Shown here in pieces: positions 23,807-34,500 of a stretch of DNA of 64,000 bases. Every line of letters begins with the position of its first letter. The stretch's first letter is position 1. A program made the position numbers and the translations under genes. This stretch comes from Triglochin maritima. Its lineage: Eukaryota; Streptophyta; Magnoliopsida; Alismatales; Juncaginaceae. The DNA is taken from assembly GCA_963682175.1 (NCBI GenBank), contig OY821771.1, forward strand, positions 10,601,001 through 10,665,000, written 5' to 3'. Under the pieces are notes generated by a model. The model was given only the letters and a program-made list of their open reading frames with translations, ran no database searches and was not told where the DNA came from.

Positions 23807-26250
23807 TCAAGTATAATGCATTTTTAGAAAGAATATTAAATACTCACGTTTTCTTATCCTTCCTAATAAGACATGTTCTCGAGTCGTGGTCCGAATATTG
23901 CATGCAAATTTTACATTGTCTATGACTTGTTTTTTTTCATGTTTTGATTGAATGTGATTACTACTCAATTTTGGTCTTCCACCTCTACCGCTGCCTTTGG
24001 GTTTTGCTTTATTGGGCTGAAGAACTTGTATTTCCCTATCACATGTTCTAGATTTTTGCGTATCATGCTCATTGATTTCTTTAATTGCATCTTTTTCTTC
24101 TAACAAAGCAAATTCTAGTTTTTGCTATACCAACTCAGATGTTGATTCGTGATTGCCTGCAATGGATATCAATTCATTGCACAACCTCATAATGTGGGTG
24201 ATTTTGTCACTGACTGTTGCCTTGCTAGTACCATGAATAGTGTTCTCACGAACTCCATTGTTGATTCTTTTTCGCCATCGAGTCAAAATGTTAATGGGTG
24301 ACATCTTCTTGTAACCGAGGTGTTTAAAAACTGCCAAACTATGTTGACATGAAACACCTTGAAATTCCATAAATTGACAGTCACATACCTGCACATTATC
24401 AACGCCTCTGAATTTTACTTGCATCGTTCCATTGTCTTCATCAATTTTGCTGACACTGTATGTAATTGAATCTCATCATTTTTGTCAATACTAACGTTGC
24501 ACATAAAACTTTTCTTCCACTCCTTCTGAAAGATGTGAAAGATACTTCTAGTGTATATTTCTTCCATTTCAGCTTCAAGTTTCCATTCAGCCAGAAGCGC
24601 TCGATTCTTATTATTGTCGTTGTAATCACACCTATTTTCATTCTCTCTTTGATGCTTGAGAGCCACTTCAAATCTACACAGTAAAAAAAAAAGTTTGCTT
24701 TATTTATAACTTAATATTCCACTTAATTCTAACATGTTATTGCAGGGGAAAATTTCGGGAAAAAATCATATCCGTTTATGTACAAATATTTAATATTAAA
24801 TAACGTAATTTAGTGTTATAGTTAGAACAATTATGTTACAATACAACCAATATATATACACGTATATAAAGAAACAAAAGTGGAAATGTACCTGCATAAG
24901 AACTTGAAGAGAGTGTTTTGTCGCATTATGTACGTTTTTAAAAATTCATTCATGGATTCACTTCTTTGAGTAGTCTTCATACCAGCAAAGAAAATATTTT
25001 GTATGTAAACCGGAACCCATTTCTTATGTATCTCAAACAACGACTTCAACCATTTTGAATCATCAAGCTAATTTTCGATAATGATTCTTCTCCACCTACT
25101 TTCAAAGTCTTTGATGTTCTCTGTATACCACACACAATCGTGAATTGCTTGAATAACACTTCCTTTGTTTTTCACTCCTCTAATTTTCTTTTGTAATTTA
25201 TCCATTATCTGCAATGTGCAAAACCGATGAACGGTTCTGGGATACACTTGTGCCAACGACGAATTCATAGCTGGATCTTGATCAGTAACGATAGCAACAT
25301 GTTCTCCACCCATACAATTCTTGAATTCCAAGAACAACCAATTAAATAATGATATTTTCATCATTTAGCAAACCCATTCCGAAGAAGATTGTTTGTCGAT
25401 GATGATTCACACCACCAAATGGTCTGAATATCATTAAATACCTATTCGTACAATAGGTGGTGTCGAATGTGACCGCTTCTCCAAAATGCTTAAATTTTTT
25501 CTGACAAGTCCCATCAGCCCAGAACAAGTGACTTAATTTACTTTGTTCATTCTTTTGATAAGCATAATAGAAGGATTTGTCCTCTTTCTTTTGACTCTCT
25601 AAGTGCTCTACTACTAAATCTGCATCATACCCTTCAGTTTCATATCTTCCTGATGCATTCATATTAAATATATCTCTATAGGTGAATCAAATTTTGTCAT
25701 ACCCATCACTTTCATTTCCTAACATCACAACTTGTTTTACAACAAGTATGTTTGCTTCACTCATAGATTTCAACATTCTTTGAGTAACGAGCGGTATGCT
25801 ACGCTTGTTTCGCATGTAATGTCTTTGAGTGGAGCTCGTCATTTCATGATTATGTCCTTCAACAAAGTTCAACACAAACCACTTATTGTTATTTTGATCA
25901 AATTTGATTTTTAATTTGGCTTGACATTCACATCTCGACATTCCAACTTTCCTATTCTTTACTGTTATGGACACTTCATTGACATTGTTTTTTTATACTT
26001 CTTGAACATGATGAGCCTTCTCTTGAGCAAGCAAACTTTTTCAAGATCACCTCCATGAACTTATTATTTGATGCTTCATTATACTTCGATGATGATTTAC
26101 GCACATTAAACCCTCATGCATTTGCATAAGTCTTATAATAGTTGTAAGATTCTTCTATTGAGTAAAACTCCTTCCCAATTGTTGGTTTCAGCTCACTTTC
26201 AACATCGGGTATGAAATCGAACTCTTTGACATTCCGGTGGTCCAAACCAT
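23807..26250 (-). pseudogene. FAR1-type MULE transposase, broken
   Basis: In coding order: FYSIEESYNYYKTYA (about 26,145) and VILKKFACSRE open a FAR1-type DNA-binding domain that continues with MSRCECQAKLKI and FVEGHNHEM (25,974-25,830). The transposase core has VTFDTTYCTNRY (first Asp, about 25,470), IVTDQDPAM (second Asp, about 25,290) and FCTLQIMDKL where family members have C-x2-H. After an intron comes a SWIM finger VCDCQFMEFQGVSCQH (CxCx9CxH, about 24,390-24,330), then a Lys-rich tail with GRGGRPK, AT-hook-like. At least two in-frame stops (near 26,115 and 25,687) and several frame changes split it, so it is inactive. It probably mobilised the unit that also holds the Ulp1-like gene. 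Confidence 0.8.
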
Positions 26251-26259
26251 CCTAAATAG

Positions 26260-27545
26260 AAAACAATTCATACAATACAATACAATGTATGTTGGTTGGT
26301 TGTTTCATTATAGCTAAATTGTATTACAGCTACTGAAACAATATTACAATGTTACATCCACAAAATGACACTATATTACAGCTAAAATTATTATATTACG
26401 GTTGCGAACATAATATTACTTTCGTTTCAACTAAAGCAATACATGTTAGTGTCATTAACATTATTTGTATGTTGAAAATGTGTTACATGAGAGCTAAATG
26501 ATATTATAGCTATTGAAATAATTTTACAATATTACAATGTTACATCCACGTAATAACACTATATTACGGCTAACAATCTTATATTACGGTTGCAAACAGA
26601 ATATTACTTTCGTTTCAACTAAATCAATTCATGAAACTGTAATTCACATTATTTGTACTCGCATTTGAATAGGTTTGAAATGAGTATTATATACTAACAG
26701 TCGCATGTTATTCTAAATTCAAAACCAACAGAAAAACTTACTCATCCCATTTTGCGGCAGACTGGATAATAATGAGGCGGAAATAGAAGATGTTTGATTT
26801 ATTTCTACAATTGTCATAGCTTGGATATGTGGATTCGGAAATCGAATTTGTTCTTCAATGTTGTAACATAGAGTTGGTTCGAAGAAGAATGTGAAGAAGG
26901 GAGTCCAATTGAATTCAAACTTTTATTTCCCCACTCTAAAAAACAAAATCCAACCAAATTCCTCTAAACAACAAAATCCAAAACCAAACCAAACAAAATC
27001 ATCAAATCTAATCCCAAATCAAATATCCATGAAATCAATTCACGTTCTCTAAAAAACAAAATCCAAAACCAAACCCAATCAGAAAATCCAATCCCTAACC
27101 AAATTTCCACAAACCTACCAAATCTCATCGGATGCAAAAATCTTTGGAGTTCTCACTAATTCCGGCGTAGTGGAGGATAGACGTGGAGGATTGGGAGGGA
27201 GAGGAGGAAGACAATGACTTAATTGGAAGGGGCGAAGTAGAAGGCGTTCGAGGAGTCGTGGGGGGAGGGCGTAGGAGGAGCTGTGGGTCGAAGATTGAGA
27301 GGGAGAGGGAAAAAGTAATGAAATTGGAAGGGGGAAGATTTGTAAGAAATTACAATAATTTCTGTAATTAATTGGGGATGAGTGGAAAATACTTAGAAAT
27401 TTACTTTATTACCATAACTTAAAGTAAACGTCTCACAACCATTCAATTTGAAATAAATGGTTAGATATTTGGGGACTTATTTAAACAAAATGAGCCGAAA
27501 ACTCATCAGAACGAGATACATTTGAACCGCAACTATGAGTAGAGT
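26260..27545. other. Right subterminal region of the MULE-like unit
   Basis: Positions about 26,300-26,630 contain two tandem copies, roughly 200 bp apart, of a segment with ACAATGTTACATCCAC, ACACTATATTAC and ATTACTTTCGTTTCAACTAA. About 26,935-27,125 is A/C-rich with repeated AAAATCCAAACCAAA words. From 27,170 to 27,330 the plus strand is purine-rich (GGGAGGGAGAGGAGGAAG), mirroring the C-rich tract at about 14,960-15,120. No gene is seen; the 62-codon ORF at 27,183 is low-complexity. Confidence 0.5.
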
Positions 27546-27864
27546 TACATTGTTCCAATTAAGCGTTTTCTAGAGAACTATTAGTAAAGTTAACACGTAC
27601 TGTTTTACGCAGGTATAGTATAAAGCTATTTTACAGGCAAAAGAAGGGAACTACTAAACGTCGCCCCAAAACTACTTAAATCGCCCCTTGAAATTACCAA
27701 ATTGCCCTTAACAATATATTTAATACCCATATCGTCCCGTGTCTTTAAACAAGGTTTTTGACTCAGTTTTACTAACATTCCTAGTACCAACACCACGAAA
27801 ATGTCTGGCGAAACACCCAGATCATGCGAAGTAACGGAGACGGATTTTTTTTTCCAACTCGGGC

Positions 27865-28080
27865 GTCTGGCTAAGACGCCTGCACCATCGTGGAGGCGTC
27901 TGGCTAAGACACCTCCACCATGGTTGAGGCGTCTTATCCAGACGCCTCCACGATGGTCCAGGCGTCTTAGCCAGACGCCTATACCATGGTGTAAGCGTCT
28001 CGCTAAGACGCCTCGACCATGGTGGAGGTGTCTTAGCCAGACGACTCCACGATGGTGCAGGCGTCTTAGCCAGACGTCCC
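27865..28080. repeat. GC-rich palindromic tandem array (MULE intron 1)
   Basis: About seven to eight units of roughly 28-30 bp alternate GGCGTCTGGCTAAGACGCC-type palindromes with CCACCATGGTGG-type centres. It occupies the place of intron 1 after the relict first exon. Similar arrays are at 13,840, 28,560, 31,575 and 37,315. Confidence 0.85.
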
Positions 28081-28524
28081 GTTTTTTTTTAATTTTTTTG
28101 TCAAATTAAAATTATACGGTGTGTTATCTCAAATTATTTGACGTTTCTTTGCAAGTTTTCGGTGGTAACCGGTCGGATTACAATGAGTTTTTTTTGCAAA
28201 TGATGAAAATTCAAAAAAATTCCAGATTCAACATTTTTTAAGTTCCAAAATCCCCCGGTGGTAAAATATCCTGACTTACAAATACCACCTCGACAGGTCG
28301 TTCGGGGGTCTCGCTCCCCGGTGAGCGAGCGGCATTCCACCTCGCCGGTGAGGTGACGGGGGTGGCAAGGGGGCAGCGCCCCCTGAAATTTTTTGGATTT
28401 TGAAATTGTTGGATCTGGAAATTTTTGAATTTTTGGTGTACCGAAGGGGTATCGGTCATCCGAATATAGTAATTATTAACTTATTAATTAATTAATTTAA
28501 CAATTATCTAAATTTATAATCAAT

Positions 28525-28812
28525 TATCTTTTTAAAAAAATAATAAAAAATTACGGGCGTCCGACGGAGCCGCCCCCACGTAGGAGGGGGCGTCTGGCTA
28601 AGACGCCTCCCCCATGGGGGAGGCGTCTTACACAGACGCCTGTCCCAAGGGCAGAGCGTCTGGGTAAAACGTCTACCTGATGGGTAAGGCGTCTGGGTAA
28701 AACGCCTCCCCCATGGGGGGGGCGTCTTAGCCAGACGCCCCCTCCTACGTGGGGGCGGCTCCGTCGGACGCCCGTAATTTTTTATTATTTTTTATTATTT
28801 TTTTATTAAAAA
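28525..28812. repeat. Foldback-like inverted repeat with GC-rich core
   Basis: The outer arms read TAATAAAAAATTACGGGCGTCCG on the left and their complement on the right (CGGACGCCCGTAATTTTTTATTA). Arms of more than 55 bp (28,550-28,607 and about 28,724-28,778) are nearly perfect and enclose further GGCGTCT...AGACGCC units. The same structure, reversed, is at 13,815-14,045. Confidence 0.8.
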
Positions 28813-29039
28813 GATGTTCGATAGTTTACCAGATTCGAGTACACTGGGGCGTTCGTTGGTTCATTACTGACCTCCAAAACATTATTTTTTATGATTATAA
28901 GAGGAATATGAAGAGAGATGTGTGATATGAGGGTAAAATGTCGTGTTATAGCAGTAGAAATGAGAGAAGGGCAAAATGGTAATTTCAAGGGGCAATTTAA
29001 GTAATTTTGGGACGATGTTTAGCAATTCAGCAAAATGAA

Positions 29040-29850
29040 CAAGTCCAAAACCAAAAGTAGGATAAGTTAAAAGGTTGATGAGAGGGTGATTCGAATTTCG
29101 TGCCACAAGTGCAATAACAAGTCTTCTAGTAACCGCATATTCTTGTTTAATGAAACATATTCAACCAATAAAATTCATTATCGTCTGAAATTCACAAGAA
29201 GACACAACAGATGAAAAGTTGGAGAAAGTTGCTTTTCTATGCTGTCAACTTCTCGACCTTTCATAATGGTGGTGTCGGCAAAAAAAAAAGATATTATTTA
29301 ATTTCTGTGGCACAAGCTTAAATTAACAGCATAAATCCAAAACACATCAATAAACTTTACACCATCATTGCCCAAAATCTGGTGCTTTGAATTTCATTGT
29401 CGTAACAAACAACACTCCTCTGGATGTATAAATTAATCCTCACTCTGCTTTCTCATCGGAAGATAAACATCATGTCTAGATCATATTGTTTTCGGAGGTT
29501 TAATAAACCTATTATAGTTGTACATGTTTTCTCCATATACATGAGCAGATTGGGATTGTAGGAGGCTTTCTAGTTATTTTTAATCTGACACTTCATTTCG
29601 ACCACTTCTGATAAGTTGTTCCCACTACATCTGTGGATGAGATGTATCATATAAATGTTCACGTCGTAAAAGTTTCATCGCAAATGACCATTTGTACGCA
29701 GTCCTTGATTCAAACACAAAGAATAATAATTTTCTGTTGTTCCAATATCGACACTAAACCAAGATTGTGCGAGTGAACATGTCAAAAAGTGGAATAAGTA
29801 AAAAGGTGACGAGAGGGTGATTTGAATTTCGTGCCACTATTAGGATAACA
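29040..29850. repeat. Repeat A, copy 3, flanked by a 70-bp direct repeat
   Basis: Positions about 29,300-29,760 match repeat A copies at 12,408 and 14,207 in the same orientation, with more divergence. It is bracketed by two copies of a ~70-bp segment (29,045-29,105 and 29,785-29,850) sharing GAGAGGGTGATT and GAATTTCGTGCCAC. This is a local duplication of unknown origin; no coding sequence is evident. Confidence 0.7.
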
Positions 29851-30030
29851 ATGAAGAAAAAACTACACATGTACGCTGTTAGAAGAAAATGATCACCAAT
29901 ATATTATTCCTCTGATTAGCAATTCGTAATATACTGTCAACCACGCTTGTTGAACTACTTTTCAAACCCAAAGCCGAGAGGAAACTAAAATATGTAATAA
30001 TCATCGTTGAAAAGTCTACAGCAATATCTC

Positions 30031-30037
30031 TATATAA
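30031..30037 (+). promoter_or_regulatory. TATA box of the secreted peptide gene
   Basis: TATATAA lies 79 bp upstream of the ATG at 30,116, followed by a CT-rich leader (CACTCTTTCTTAATTTACTCTCTCTC) typical of plant 5' UTRs. Confidence 0.6.
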
Positions 30038-30115
30038 CTAGTGTATGTTTGCATGGAATCTTCACACCTCTACATTTGATCACTCTTTCTTAATTTACTC
30101 TCTCTCAATTAAAGT

Positions 30116-31067
30116 ATGGCTCGCAAGACCTTGGTTGTGTTCTCTGTCCTCATGCTTGCTCTTCTCTTCACCTCATCTGAGGTTCTTGCTGTGAGAGAGC
30201 TTGAGGAAGCTGACGGAGAAGTTGCTCGTAAGTTGTTTTGTCTTACGTGAATGCATTCTAATCATTTTTAATTAACTTGAGCTCGTGAGCTCATTTAAAG
30301 TTGTACTGATAAAAGTTTTACCCGATCGAGCTCAGCTATTCACTGGATGCACGAGCGGAGTTAATATGGGCCCTTAAATTCCAGAATTAGGCTTAGTAGT
30401 TTATAATTTTCTTAAAACTCATTATACTATAAGTAAAATGATAAATTTATCTTATATGTTGTGGAACAACTTAAGGTGTTTGAATATATGTTTAGAATTG
30501 GGAATAATAACTTCGTATCCTTGTCTAAAACTAGTAACTTGTAATATAACATTTGGGTTGGGATTGAAGTAAGGTAAATTGCAGTTTGCATTCTTCGACC
30601 ATGAGTTGTGTAAGACCTTGTCTTAACAAATTTTATGTTATGCTTAAACATCTCTATTTGTCTATGTGTTAACTCCCTCTCTTCACCAGAGGCATAAAAT
30701 AAACCCGGACTCTCTCTTATTTTCCCAAAATCGAAATCTAAATCATATTATGTCAACTAAAATAGAGATTAAATTTTAAGGAAGTCAACCTTGATTCAAC
30801 TTCTAACGATTCCAAACTGAACGTAAAATTTCAATTGGTGAGCCAAACTCGAGCTTAATTGACCTCATTTAAGTTCCACCGAATAGGCACTAGAACCCTT
30901 GTCGGCCTTACATATATATTTTGTATGTGTCACTTGACCTCATACTCATTTGTATGCTTTTTGCAGAGGGTGTCGCAACTGAAATTGGATCTGATGATGT
31001 CCACGCCGACCAGCGTGGCCGCCGTTGCTGCCGTTGGCGCGGAAGGCGTTGCATCCGCTGGTGCTAA
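30116..31067 (+). CDS. Secreted Cys/Arg/Trp-rich peptide precursor, two exons
   Basis: Exon 1 is 30,116-30,227 and exon 2 is 30,967-31,067. The 739-bp phase-1 intron has a GTAAGT donor and a TTTTTGCAG acceptor. The 70-aa product has a signal peptide (residues 1-25, hydrophobic LVVFSVLMLALLF, likely cut after SSEVLA), an acidic middle (about 26-52: RELEEADGEVA... GSDDVHAD) and a basic tail of 18 residues, QRGRRCCRWRGRRCIRWC, with 8 Arg, 2 Trp and 4 Cys. The start resembles the plant GRP family (M.SK...SEV.A.REL), but the glycine-rich repeat is absent. Acidic propeptide plus cationic disulfide-capable tail is the layout of antimicrobial peptide precursors; that role is inference. A related exon at 62,731 keeps the frame, the Cys pattern and the 3' UTR, supporting a real gene. 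A longer ORF across exon 2 in another frame is not supported by that paralogue. Confidence 0.8.
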
Positions 31068-31364
31068 ATTTAAACTCTTGTATGAAGTTGAACCGTCATA
31101 ATAATAATAATAGGTAAATAAAATGTGTGCATGTATGTATGAGTGCACACGGGCCATAATAAGAGCTTAAGGGTTCCCACTTCCAACTACTTGTAATGTG
31201 TGCTGAAACATGTTGTTTCATGAATGTGATGGTTCTCAATTATGATAAGTATGTGTCCGGTGATTGTGTAATTTTATCGTTTCGTTTCCTTCCAATCTTC
31301 TAATGCATGACTCGTCTCCCCCACTAGTTAAAGTCCTATTTGGTGGAGAAGCTACGATAATTAA

Positions 31365-31428
31365 GGGAACTACTAAACGTCGCCCCAAAACTACTTAAAT
31401 CGCCCCTTGAAATTACCAAATTGCCCTT
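31365..31428 (+). repeat. Left terminal inverted repeat of the intact MULE
   Basis: GGGAACTACTAAACGTCGCC through CAAATTGCCCTT. It pairs with the reverse complement of 37,755-37,818, with mismatches only in the CGTCG/CATCG and AAAACT/AAAATT words. The same terminus, diverged, bounds the relatives at 27,649 and 13,585. Confidence 0.92.
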
Positions 31429-31462
31429 AACAATATATTTAATACCCATATCGTCCCGTGTC

Positions 31463-31470
31463 TATAAATA
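31463..31470 (+). promoter_or_regulatory. TATA box of the transposase-OTU gene
   Basis: TATAAATA, 51 bp before the ATG at 31,521, just inside the left terminus. Confidence 0.6.
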
Positions 31471-31520
31471 AGGCATATGGTCTTGTATATTCATAATTTA
31501 TCAGTAAAAACACCACGAAA

Positions 31521-34500
31521 ATGTCTGACGAGGGTGATGCATCGGGTGAGGTAAGCCTGGCGCGGGGCAAATTTTGGGCCGAGCGTCTGCATTAGACGCC
31601 TCCCCCATGGTGAGGGCGTCTGCGTAGGACGCCCTCCCCATGGACTAGGCGTCTAACGCAGACGCCTCCCCCATGGGATAGGCGTCTTATGTAGACGTCC
31701 TCCCCATGGGTAAGGCGTCTGTAGTAGACGCCCTTCCCTTCGGTCAGGCGTCCTACGCAGACGCCTTACCGTTGGGGAAGGCGTTTAACACAGACGCCCC
31801 ATCCATGGGGCAGGCGTGTAACACAGACGCCTATTTTTTTTTTTTTTTTTGATTTTGATTTTGATTTTTTAATTTCGACATTATTTTTGAAATTTTTTAA
31901 TTTCGAATTTATTTTTTAATTTTTTTTAATTTTGATTTTATTTTTGTAGGTTCGAGATTTCGGTGGTGATGGAGTGGATTACAGTGAGTTATTTCAAACT
32001 ACACAAATCTTTGCAACAATCGATGAAGCATGTAAATGGGCCAAACAAGTAGCTATCGGAGCTGGGTTTTTTTTGGTCGTGTCATCGTACAAAACAAGAT
32101 CAGATAGTCGGATGGATTGTTATTTGAGATGCGACCGGCGAAATCAAATGGAGTCTCGGGATATGGATACTGCACTTCGAAGAAACACCAAAAGAAAGGG
32201 TTGCGGTTGCCGTTTCTTAATAAAAGTGGTGGAGCGACGAGATCGTGATGGATGGGTTTTGGTTTTTAATAGTGCTCACGGACATCACAACCACAGACTG
32301 GCAGTTTATCCAGAGGGTCATCGTCAAATTAGTGGTCTAAGTTCTGGGGCGAAGAAGATTGTTCGTGATATGACAGAGGCGCAAGCAAAACCACGGAACA
32401 TCTTGAAGGCAGTAAAAGAAAAATTCCCGGAGGACAATCCAAATCAAAGGCATATTTATAATTTCAGAGATTACATGAGGAGGACAAAATCTGAAGATCG
32501 GAATCCCGTCCAGCAGTTTCTCTACCAAGCAGTGCAGTGTGAGTACTTACATTGGATTATGGCGGATCCAGAAACTGATGTCGTCACTCACGCTTTTTTG
32601 GCACATCCGACGTCAGTCCAGTTGTTGCGGACATATCCTTTCGTTATCTGCATGGATTCGACTTACAAGACGAACAAGTATAAGATGCCTTTGTTCGAAA
32701 TGATTGGGGTCACACCAGCAAACATGAATTTCCTTATTGGATATGCGATTTTGATGGATGAATCTTACTCCAGTTATTTGTGGGTGATGGAGAAGTTGAG
32801 AGATCTGTTATTGGGGACTGTCAGCCCGACTGCAATAATAACAGACCGGGAGTTAGGCCTTATGCGACCAGTGAGAGAGGTTTTTCCAGACTCTGCTCAT
32901 TTACTCTGCACATGGCACATCAACAAAGACGTATTGAATTACGCGTACCACGTATTCGGCAAGAATAAGGAGATGGCAGAGACTTTGAGGCGTGGAAGAT
33001 GGAGGAAGATCATGCTTTCTACTTCAGAAGCCGAGTATGATAGAGCTGTGTATGCTCTGAAAGATTTGTATAGATCGTGGCCGGCTATCACGGAGTATCT
33101 GGACACCACGTGGTTGGTGCATAAAGAAAAGTTTGTGCTGAATTGGACGAACAAAGTCCTTCATTTTGGGAACACCACGAATTGTAGGGTCGAAAGTGCT
33201 CATTCGGCTCTAAAAGAGTGGATTTCTACATCGACTGCAGCTCTGGACACTCTTTTCGAGCGCGTCAACGCGGCTACTGAAATGCAGCTGACGAATATTC
33301 GAAACTTTCTTGAAGACTCGAGACGGCGAAATTTGACTAATTTCGGACATTCTCTATATCGTCACATAAATGGTAGAGTTTCGCATCACTGTTTGCAGTT
33401 GCTGAGTCAGGAGGTGAAGAGAATGCAACAGTTAGATGATGAAGTTGAATATCGTTGCGAGTGCGCTTTTCTGACTTCTCATGGGATACCTTGCGCATGT
33501 ACCATCCGTGGATGTCTTGAATCAGAAAACGGAATTTACTTAGAGCAGATTCATTCGTTCTGGAGGACACTTGTCATTGGGGAAGGAGCCGGGAACGCAG
33601 AGTTTGTGTCTCAGGCAGCTCAAGACGCCGAACATTTTCGCAGTCTGGTTGATGAGATTGCAGGAAGTGACCCTACCGTAATTCGATCTGCCTCTCGGGT
33701 TTTATTCGAGCAGCTACACCCCGAACATTCGAATTTGAAAGAGCCTGCAGTAAAAACAAAGCTACGAGGTCGACCAAGGGGAAAGTCGACACGACGGGAC
33801 CCTAGTGCGTTTGAGTATGCAGAGCGAGGTAGTGGTCGATCTTCAGGTAGTGGGAGTAGAGGTCGTGGTCGTTCTTCCGGTAGTGGAAGCAAAGGTCGTG
33901 GTCGATCTTCTGGTTCTTCGTCAGTGAGAGGAGGATCAGGTATACCATCCTTACATTTATTATTATTATTATTTTGTTATTTATTTCAGTAAATATGTAT
34001 CTTTTGTTATTATATCTAACTGTATTTTTTGTTCATATTGTAGTGACTGGGCGGGCTGACGTAGACGACTTCCCATATGGAGATAGAATTCCAGGAATCA
34101 TTATGCCATTCCTACACCAGTGGAATGATGTACGTGCTGATGGAAACTGTGGATTTCGATGTGTCGCCGATGTTTTCCACGGTGGTGAAGACAATTGGCA
34201 ACTCGCCCGTCGTTCGATTTCAAATGAGATAGCTGCGAACCCATCTTTTTATGAGCACGTATACTACGACGGTGTGGCGGAGGCTCGTCACCGGATTAAT
34301 TGGGGCGGGGGACCTTGTGGCGAGAATCACTATATGGAGACGTGGACGGACTTGTTTCCCATTGCAAATTTTTACAAGTGTGCAGTTATGTTCTTCTCTC
34401 TCGGAAATGATGGTTCGTTGTACCCATGTCTTACAGTTCTACCTTGGGAGAGTCCGCCTACCGTGACGAGACCGTGCAGAGAGTTGATTATTGCTCATTT

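Larger units (their letters stand above)
14838..27545. mobile_element. Large decayed MULE-like unit with Ulp1-type and FAR1-type genes
   Basis: A Ulp1-like protease pseudogene (+, 17.4-21.3 kb) and a FAR1-type MULE transposase pseudogene (-, 26.2-23.8 kb) point toward each other. MULEs carrying a Ulp1-type protease gene are known as KI-MULEs (Kaonashi). Possible diverged long termini: left from 14,838 (GAGTTCAGAGCTCATTTAAG, then a C-rich tract) and right about 27,170-27,545, whose reverse complement reads GATGAGTTTTCGGCTCATTT and is also followed by a C-rich tract. Words GGTAATATT (left) and AATATTAC (right) are concentrated near both ends. The boundaries are tentative, and no target duplication was identified. 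Confidence 0.45.
27649..29030 (+). mobile_element. Non-autonomous MULE derived from the OTU/PMD-carrying family
   Basis: Starts GGGAACTACTAAACGTCGCC, identical for over 60 bp to the left terminus of the intact MULE at 31,365. It ends near 29,030 in the diverged inverted terminus (reverse complement GCTGAATTGCTAAACATCG). It keeps the family's first exon (ATG at 27,801, ending GAA at an intron GTAACG), an array at 27,865-28,080, and a decayed start of the next exon (TTTCGGTGGTAACC...GATTACAATGAG, about 28,158-28,180) matching 31,960-31,985. All transposase and PMD coding sequence beyond that is gone. CAAAAGAA and CAAAATGAA at the flanks could be a decayed target duplication. Confidence 0.8.

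Noticed and set aside
27801..28109. 102-codon ORF starting at the relict exon 1
   Set aside because: Only the first ten codons correspond to a real exon; the rest reads through the array after a GT donor.
30116..31067. BURP-type or cyclotide precursor
   Set aside because: There is no BURP domain, and the tail has four Cys without the six-Cys cyclotide spacing.
30859..31101. 80-codon ORF covering the second peptide exon
   Set aside because: It is in a different frame, starts inside the intron and lacks a signal peptide. The paralogue at 62,731 supports the spliced frame ending at 31,067.
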